From: a bacterium
GTDB taxonomy: Bacteria; ARS69
Length of the DNA stretch: 38,939 bases
Assembly (NCBI GenBank): GCA_025774805.1
Contig: JALGZR010000035.1
Coordinates: 1-38,939, forward strand
Direction: 5' to 3'
The notes under the pieces: generated by a model
Told to the model about the DNA's origin: nothing
The model's input: only the letters and a program-made list of their open reading frames with translations
The model's database searches: none
Made by a program: the position numbers and the translations under genes
In this document: positions 34,041-38,939 of the stretch, one piece after another
How positions within the stretch are numbered: position 1 is the stretch's first letter
Layout of the letters: each line of letters starts with the position of its first letter

Positions 34041-36441
34041 TCTCACCGGATCGGGAGCGCGTCCGCCCGGATCGGACCCGGCGGCACGCGACGCGGAGTC
34101 CCCCTCGATCGTTCGGCTTCCGTTCGCGGCCGGCTCCGATGCGGACGTCGTGTCGGCGGTGGAGACGCACGGTCTCGGCTTCACGATCGAGGAGGCGCGC
34201 TCCCTCGCGCGGCTGCTCGGGCGCGATCCGACCGTGCTCGAGGCCCACCTCTTCAACACGATGTGGTCGGAGCACTGCTCGTACAAGTCGAGCCGACCGG
34301 TGCTCAAGCGGTTTCTCCCGGTCGACGGTCCCTTCGTCGTTCTGGGCCCGGTCGAGGACGCGGGGGTCGTCGAGATCGGCGAGCACGAGGGGGAGACCTG
34401 GGCTCTCGCGATCGGACACGAGAGTCATAACCACCCCAGCCAGATCGTACCCTACGAGGGCGCCGCCACGGGGATCGGGGGGATCGTCCGGGACGTCTAC
34501 TGCATGGGGGCGGACGTGTTCGCGGTGCTCGACTCCCTTCGCTTCGGCGATCTCGACGGGCCGAACGCCCAGCGCTGCCGCGAGATCATGACCGGGGTGA
34601 TCGAGGGAATCGCCGGCTACGCGAATCCACTCGGCATTCCGAACCTGGGCGGTGAGACCACGTTTCATCCCGGCTACGACGACAACTGCCTCGTCAACGT
34701 GATCTGCGCGGGGGTGATGCCCGTCGACCGGCTGGTCCACTCGGCGGTGCCCGCCGCGGCGAAGCGCGAGGCGTACGATCTGATCCTCGTGGGCAAGGGC
34801 ACCGACTCCTCCGGGTTCGGCGGCGCCGCGATGGCCTCGCGCATCCTCGAGGAGGCCGAGGACAACCGCTCCGCGGTCCAGGTGCCCGATCCCTTTCTCA
34901 AGCGGGTCCTGCGCAACGCCACGCGGGAGGTGCTCGATCTCGCCCGGAAGCGCGGGATCGCGGTCGGCTTCAAGGACCTGGGCGCCGGGGGGATCGCGTG
35001 CGTCGCGTCCGAGATCGCGCACGCGGGCGGAGTGGGGGTCGAGATCGACCTCGATCGCGTTCCTCTCCAGGAGGAGGGACTTCCCCCGGAGGTGATCGCC
35101 TGCGCCGAGACCCAGGAGCGCTTCGGGTGGGCGGTTCCCCGCTCCTTCTCCGCCGACGTGCTGCGCATCTACAACGAGGAGTACGAGCTCGGCTCGGTGA
35201 GCCGGGGAGCGGCGGCGACCGTCGTCGGCCGCTTCCTCTCCGAGGATGAGGTCATGCGGGTCCTCTGGCGGGGCGCCGTCGCCGGCGAGGCGAAGACGGC
35301 GGACATCACCGCCGGCGTCGTGGCCGAGCGCGAGTCCGCGCCGGCGGAGCGGCCGGAGGAGATCGAGGAGGTGGAGTACGGGGGAGACCTGGGCCGACTC
35401 GCGCTCGAGGTGCTCGCGTCTCCGAACATCTCCAGCAAGCGCGAGCTGTTCTCCCACTACGACCAGGAGGTCCGGGGCGAGACGTTTCTCCGGCCCGGGG
35501 AGGCGGACGCGGGAGTCTCTCTGCCGGTGGAGGGGGCTCCGCTCGGGATCGCGCTCGCCGCGGACGGCAATCCCCGCTACGGCGCGCTCGATCCCTATTG
35601 GGGCGGAGCGAACGCCGTGCTCGAGGCCGTTCGAAACGTGGTCGTCACCGGCGGCCGGCCTCGCGCGCTGACCGACTGCCTGAACTTCGGGAATCCGGAG
35701 AAGCCGGAGGTCTTTCGCGACTTCGTCGAGTCGATCCGCGGTGTCGCCGCCGCCGCGCGGGGCGTCGGCACCGTGGAGCTTCCGGACGAGGTGCCGCTTC
35801 CGTTCATCAGCGGAAACGTCAGCTTCTACAACGAGTCGTCGACCGGGAACGCGGTTCCCCCGTCTCCGATCGTCTGCTGTGTCGGCGTGCTGCCCGATGC
35901 GGCGGCCGCCCCCGGAATGCGGCTCGGCACGGTCGGAAACCGGATCGTCCTCGTCGGAGAGCGTCGCTCCGAGCTCGGCGGGTCGGAAGCGGCCCGGGTG
36001 TTGGGGCAGGAGTCCCGGGGCCGGGTCCCCACCGCCGACTTCGCCGTGGAGCGGCGCTGCGCGAAGGCGGTGCTCGCGGCGATCGAGGCGGGCGCGGTCG
36101 TCTCCGGGCACGACATCTCGAGCGGCGGACTCGTCACGGCGCTCGCCGAGATGATGCTCGGCGCCGGGGCCCGGGTCGAGCTCGGGCTGGACGTGGACCT
36201 CACGTCGCTGCCGGGCCGGAACGACTTCGAGCGGATGTTCTCGGAGACCGGAGCGTACCTGCTGGAGGTCGCGGGAGCGGGCCCGCTTCCCTCCGAGCTC
36301 GCGAACGTGCCGGCGGTCGTGATCGGACAGGTGATCTCCCGGCGGGAGCTCCGCCTTCGCGGCGAGTCGGGAGACGTGGTCCTCCCTGCGGACGACCTCG
36401 AGGAGTCCTGGGGTCGCTCCTTCCGAAAGGCCCTGCCGTGA
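34030..36441 (+). CDS. purL: Phosphoribosylformylglycinamidine synthase, large subunit (small-type PurL)
   Basis: ATP-dependent FGAM synthase subunit using ammonia from PurQ. 803 aa, the size of the three-subunit (PurLQS) type and not the 1300-aa fused type. Motifs include FNTMWSEHCSYKSSRPVLKR, GHESHNHPSQIVPYEGAATG, IPNLGGETTFHP, GKGTDSSGFGGAAMAS, FKDLGAGGIACVASE, and in the second half FISGNVSFYNESS and GHDISSGGLVTALAEMM. TTG 34030 is chosen because GGGAGG lies six bases upstream; about 40 unconserved N-terminal residues precede the family core. It overlaps the purB end by 11 bases. Confidence 0.96.
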   Translation: MPVDLTGSGARPPGSDPAARDAESPSIVRLPFAAGSDADVVSAVETHGLGFTIEEARSLARLLGRDPTVLEAHLFNTMWSEHCSYKSSRPVLKRFLPVDGPFVVLGPVEDAGVVEIGEHEGETWALAIGHESHNHPSQIVPYEGAATGIGGIVRDVYCMGADVFAVLDSLRFGDLDGPNAQRCREIMTGVIEGIAGYANPLGIPNLGGETTFHPGYDDNCLVNVICAGVMPVDRLVHSAVPAAAKREAYDLILVGKGTDSSGFGGAAMASRILEEAEDNRSAVQVPDPFLKRVLRNATREVLDLARKRGIAVGFKDLGAGGIACVASEIAHAGGVGVEIDLDRVPLQEEGLPPEVIACAETQERFGWAVPRSFSADVLRIYNEEYELGSVSRGAAATVVGRFLSEDEVMRVLWRGAVAGEAKTADITAGVVAERESAPAERPEEIEEVEYGGDLGRLALEVLASPNISSKRELFSHYDQEVRGETFLRPGEADAGVSLPVEGAPLGIALAADGNPRYGALDPYWGGANAVLEAVRNVVVTGGRPRALTDCLNFGNPEKPEVFRDFVESIRGVAAAARGVGTVELPDEVPLPFISGNVSFYNESSTGNAVPPSPIVCCVGVLPDAAAAPGMRLGTVGNRIVLVGERRSELGGSEAARVLGQESRGRVPTADFAVERRCAKAVLAAIEAGAVVSGHDISSGGLVTALAEMMLGAGARVELGLDVDLTSLPGRNDFERMFSETGAYLLEVAGAGPLPSELANVPAVVIGQVISRRELRLRGESGDVVLPADDLEESWGRSFRKALP

Positions 36442-36451
36442 GGAGACGTCG

Positions 36452-37231
36452 ATGAGAGTCGGGGTCGTTCTGTTTCCGGGGATGAACTGCGAGCACGAGA
36501 CCCAGCGGGCCCTCGTGAGCGTGGGGGTCGAAGCCGAGATCGTCCGCTCGAATCAGCGGGAGCGGCTCCGCGCGCTCGACGGCTACGTGCTCCCCGGGGG
36601 GTTCTCGTTCGAGGACCGGATTCGAGCCGGCGTCGTGGCGGCGCACCTGCCCGCGATCGAGGTCGTCGCCCGCGCCGCGGAGGCGGGGAAGCCGGTCGCC
36701 GGCATCTGCAACGGCGCGCAGATCCTGCTCGAAGCGGGACTGGTCCCCGGACTGACGCCCGGTCGGGTGGAGATGGCTCTGGCGCTGAACGAGTCGGGAA
36801 CGCGCGTCGGATACTACTGCGACTGGCGATGGGTGACCGGCAGCCTCTTCGCGGAGCCGGTGCCGCTCCCCTTCGCGCACGCGGAGGGCCGGTTCGTGAC
36901 GGAGGACGAGACGGTGCGGCGGGCCGTGCTCGAGCGCGGGCTCGTGGCCGCGCGGTACTGCGCCCCCGGAGGGAAGGTGATCCGCGACTGGCCGGTGAAT
37001 CCGAACGGAGCCTGGGAGAATGCGGCCGCGATGACGAACCCGGAGGGCCATGTCGTCGCCATCATGCCCCATCCGGAGCGGGCCAACTGGGCCTATCAGG
37101 TGCCGCCCGACGTCGGCGGAAAGTGGGCGGGGCGGAAGCGCCGGTCGGTCGCGGGGCTCGCCGGCGAGCCGGGACCGGGCCGCGAGTTCTTCGAGCGGTT
37201 TCGAGAGCTTCTCCGGAGGGCCGTGGCATGA
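36452..37231 (+). CDS. purQ: FGAM synthase, glutaminase subunit
   Basis: Class I amidotransferase subunit that hydrolyses glutamine and passes ammonia to PurL. 259 aa. MRVGVVLFPGMNCEHETQRA at the start, the nucleophile C86 in AGICNGAQILLEAGL, and the His/Glu pair in IMPHPERANWAYQ are visible. GYVLPGGFSFEDRIRAG gives the oxyanion-side loop. Slightly longer than the B. subtilis protein, with extra basic residues near GGKWAGRKRRSVAG. GAGGAG precedes the ATG. Its TGA overlaps purS in ATGA. Confidence 0.96.
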   Translation: MRVGVVLFPGMNCEHETQRALVSVGVEAEIVRSNQRERLRALDGYVLPGGFSFEDRIRAGVVAAHLPAIEVVARAAEAGKPVAGICNGAQILLEAGLVPGLTPGRVEMALALNESGTRVGYYCDWRWVTGSLFAEPVPLPFAHAEGRFVTEDETVRRAVLERGLVAARYCAPGGKVIRDWPVNPNGAWENAAAMTNPEGHVVAIMPHPERANWAYQVPPDVGGKWAGRKRRSVAGLAGEPGPGREFFERFRELLRRAVA

Positions 37232-37731
37232 CGGTCTCGGTGTGGGTTCGCCGCAAGACGCGCGACCTCGTGCGGGACGCCGCCGAGGATCTGCTGCGGG
37301 CGACCGGCGAGCGCGTGGAGCGGATCGAGCGCGCGGAGCTCTGGCGCTTCGAGGTCGAGAGGAGCGACGAGCCGGAGACCACGGTGAGGCGCATTCTCGA
37401 CGAGACGACCCTGGTCGTGAATCCGAACGTCCATCGCTACTCGCTCGAAGAGCGCGGCGGCCCGCCCGCCGCCCGCACCCGCCTTCGCGTCGAGGTCCGC
37501 GATCGGGTGGACGCCAAGGGAGCCGCGGTCCTCCGGTCGATCCGAGAGCGGCTGGGGGTCGGGAGCGTGACCGGCGTGACCCGCTCGGTCCTCTGGTCCA
37601 TCGATCTCGATGCCGACGAGGAGCGGGCCCGATCGGTGGGTCGAAGGCTCTCCGGCGACGGCGAGCGGGGGGCGGGCGTCCTCGCGAACCGCCACGCTCA
37701 GATCACCGAGATCCACCTGGAGACGGAATGA
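37228..37731 (+). CDS. purS: PurS-like FGAM synthase subunit, double-length (tandem PurS domains)
   Basis: PurS is normally about 80 aa and works as a dimer bridging PurL and PurQ. This protein is 167 aa and looks like two PurS folds in tandem. Residues about 2-74 run VSVWVRRKTRDLVRDAAEDL through a central strand to NPNVHRYSLEE. After a Gly/Pro/Ala linker (75-83), residues about 84-165 run TRLRVEVRDRVDAKGAAVLR through a central strand to AQITEIHLE. The second copy keeps the PurS D-x-x-G segment (VDAKGAAV); the first does not. Position between purQ and purF, with ATGA overlaps on both sides, supports the role. The domain reading is by eye and inferred. Confidence 0.75.
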   Translation: MTVSVWVRRKTRDLVRDAAEDLLRATGERVERIERAELWRFEVERSDEPETTVRRILDETTLVVNPNVHRYSLEERGGPPAARTRLRVEVRDRVDAKGAAVLRSIRERLGVGSVTGVTRSVLWSIDLDADEERARSVGRRLSGDGERGAGVLANRHAQITEIHLETE

Positions 37732-38939
37732 CCGGACCGAAGGAGAAGTGCGGGGTCTTCGGGGTGTGGGGCCATCCCGAGGCGGCCTGGCTGACGTACA
37801 TGGGGCTCTACGCGCTGCAACACCGGGGACAGGAGGGCGCCGGGATCTGCACGTGCGACGAGGGGTGCATCCGCATGCACCGCGGGCGGGGACTCGTGCA
37901 CGAGGTCTTCCCCGAGGAGGCGTTCGAGGGGCTCGCGGGTACCGCGGCGATCGGACACAACCGCTACTCCACCACGGGGTCCGACCTCTCCGCGAACCTC
38001 CAGCCGCTACTCGCCTCGTACCGGAACGGGCAGATCGCGATCGCCCACAACGGAAACCTCGTGAACGCGCAGGAGCTGCGCGCGGAGTGCGAGCACCTCG
38101 GCTCGATCTTCCAGACGACCGTCGACAGCGAGGTCATCGTCCACCTCGTGGCCCGGGCGATTCCCGACGATCTCGTCGGCAAGCTCAAGCAGGCGCTCTC
38201 CCGGGTCAAGGGTGCGTACTCTCTCGTGGCGCTCACGCCCGAGTGCCTGATCGGAATCCGGGATCCGCACGGTTTCCGGCCGCTCTGCCTCGGTCGCCTC
38301 GGCGACGTCTGGATGCTCGCCTCGGAGAGCTGCGCGTTCGACATCCTCAACGGGGAGTACGTGCGGGAGATCGAGCGGGGCGAGATGGTGGTGATCGACC
38401 GGAGGGGCCTCCGATCCCGGCGCTTCGGGCAGGACAAGCCGCTCTCCGAGTGCGTGTTCGAGCACGTCTACTTCGCCCGGCCCGACTCCCGGACCTTCGG
38501 ACGGGGGGTGGGGCGGATCCGCGTCAGCCTCGGACGTCAGCTCGCCAAGGAGCACCCCGCCGACGCGGATCTCGTCGTCGCGGTTCCCGACTCCTCGAAC
38601 GGGGCCGCCCTGGGCTTCTCCCGGGAGTCCGGGATTCCGCTCGACCATGCGCTCATACGAAACCATTACGTGGGGCGGACCTTCATCAGCCCGAAGCAGA
38701 CGCAGCGCGACCTGGGAGTCCGCCTGAAGTACAACGTGGTTCGCGACATCGTGGAGGGGAAGCGCGTCGTCGTCGTGGACGACTCGGTCGTGCGGGGGAC
38801 GACCAGCCGGAATCTGATGCGCATGATCCGCGAGGCGGGCGCACGCGAGATCCACTTTCGGATCAGCTCGCCGCCGATCACGCATCCCTGCTACTACGGC
38901 ATCGACATGCCGACCTTCGAGGAGCTGATCGCGCACGAG
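37728..38939 (+). CDS. purF: Amidophosphoribosyltransferase (3' end outside window)
   Basis: First committed step of purine synthesis: PRPP plus glutamine to phosphoribosylamine. The frame is open to the window end (404 codons seen). C8 in KEKCGVFGVWG is the N-terminal nucleophile exposed after removal of a seven-residue propeptide. The glutaminase domain shows LYALQHRGQEGAGI, GHNRYSTTG and AIAHNGNLVN. The PRPP domain shows VVVVDDSVVRGTTSRNLMRM around residue 348. C242 (SECVFEHVYF) and C388 (HPCYYGIDM) match two of the four Fe-S ligands of the B. subtilis-type enzyme; the other two would lie past the window. It begins within the purS TGA. Confidence 0.96.
   Translation, partial: MTGPKEKCGVFGVWGHPEAAWLTYMGLYALQHRGQEGAGICTCDEGCIRMHRGRGLVHEVFPEEAFEGLAGTAAIGHNRYSTTGSDLSANLQPLLASYRNGQIAIAHNGNLVNAQELRAECEHLGSIFQTTVDSEVIVHLVARAIPDDLVGKLKQALSRVKGAYSLVALTPECLIGIRDPHGFRPLCLGRLGDVWMLASESCAFDILNGEYVREIERGEMVVIDRRGLRSRRFGQDKPLSECVFEHVYFARPDSRTFGRGVGRIRVSLGRQLAKEHPADADLVVAVPDSSNGAALGFSRESGIPLDHALIRNHYVGRTFISPKQTQRDLGVRLKYNVVRDIVEGKRVVVVDDSVVRGTTSRNLMRMIREAGAREIHFRISSPPITHPCYYGIDMPTFEELIAHE

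Noticed and set aside
34009-36111. A 700-codon minus-strand frame opposite purL
   Set aside because: purL has full motifs on the + strand. The minus frame has low-complexity charged composition and no ribosome site.
1-38939. CRISPR arrays, tRNA or rRNA genes, prophage or transposase genes
   Set aside because: No regularly spaced direct repeats, cloverleaf-type sequences, rRNA-like stretches or transposase/integrase motifs were seen on either strand.

Overview
The window is 38.9 kb of very GC-rich DNA (roughly 68-70% by eye) with tightly packed genes, many GTG/TTG starts and frequent 4-base ATGA/GTGA overlaps. Lnt, a C-terminal-Phe outer-membrane barrel, a LolA-like periplasmic protein and an RND exporter indicate a diderm (Gram-negative) bacterium, and two sigma-54 activators imply RpoN. 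No rRNA or tRNA is present. The mix suggests an uncultured diderm lineage of the Eisenbacteria/Krumholzibacteria/Gemmatimonadota/deltaproteobacterial kind, but that is inference only.

Layout. 1-5.7 kb (+): the 3' end of argS, a PfkB-family kinase, an unrecognised 254-aa protein, a 25-codon membrane mini-ORF followed by a hairpin terminator, a membrane HD-GYP phosphodiesterase gene broken by a frameshift, and purM. 5.9-7.0 kb (+): a sigma-54 activator with no recognisable sensor domain. 7.0-12.3 kb (-): a five-gene envelope operon (RND/MMPL exporter, LolA-like protein, outer-membrane barrel, DUF2892 protein, secreted DUF1579-like protein). A near-consensus sigma-54 promoter precedes it, and a PAS/AAA+/Fis activator lies divergently at 12.6-13.9 kb with TGTTGC-type inverted repeats between them. 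13.9-18.8 kb (-): an SbcD/YhaO-like nuclease and a very large SbcC/YhaN-like ATPase. 19.0-19.9 kb (+): a 25-codon mini-ORF overlapping an NYN-LOTUS RNase-like gene. 20.1-22.5 kb (-): a membrane spermidine-synthase-like protein. 22.6-25.5 kb (+): apgM and lnt. 25.7-38.9 kb (+): an uninterrupted run of speA, a GT-C glycosyltransferase, an orphan ecfT, truA, a transaldolase/FSA, an HtrA protease, purB, purL, purQ, a double-length purS and the 5' part of purF.

How the genes work together. purB-L-Q-S-F and the detached purM cover much of de novo purine synthesis. The FGAM synthase is the three-subunit PurLQS type, and its PurS looks like two PurS units in one chain. The -strand envelope operon is a plausible lipid or lipoprotein export system under RpoN control. 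The nuclease/ATPase pair and the divergent NYN-LOTUS protein form a nucleic-acid-processing neighbourhood.

Non-coding highlights. Three foldback elements have CTAG (or CCAG) ends and termini close to CTAGCCYGCATTTCTCACC. They sit directly on gene ends: one supplies the speA start codon, one supplies the stop codons of two convergent genes, and one contains the purM stop. They look like a MITE/REP-type family and are among the most unusual features here, together with the double PurS and the sigma-54 regulatory region.
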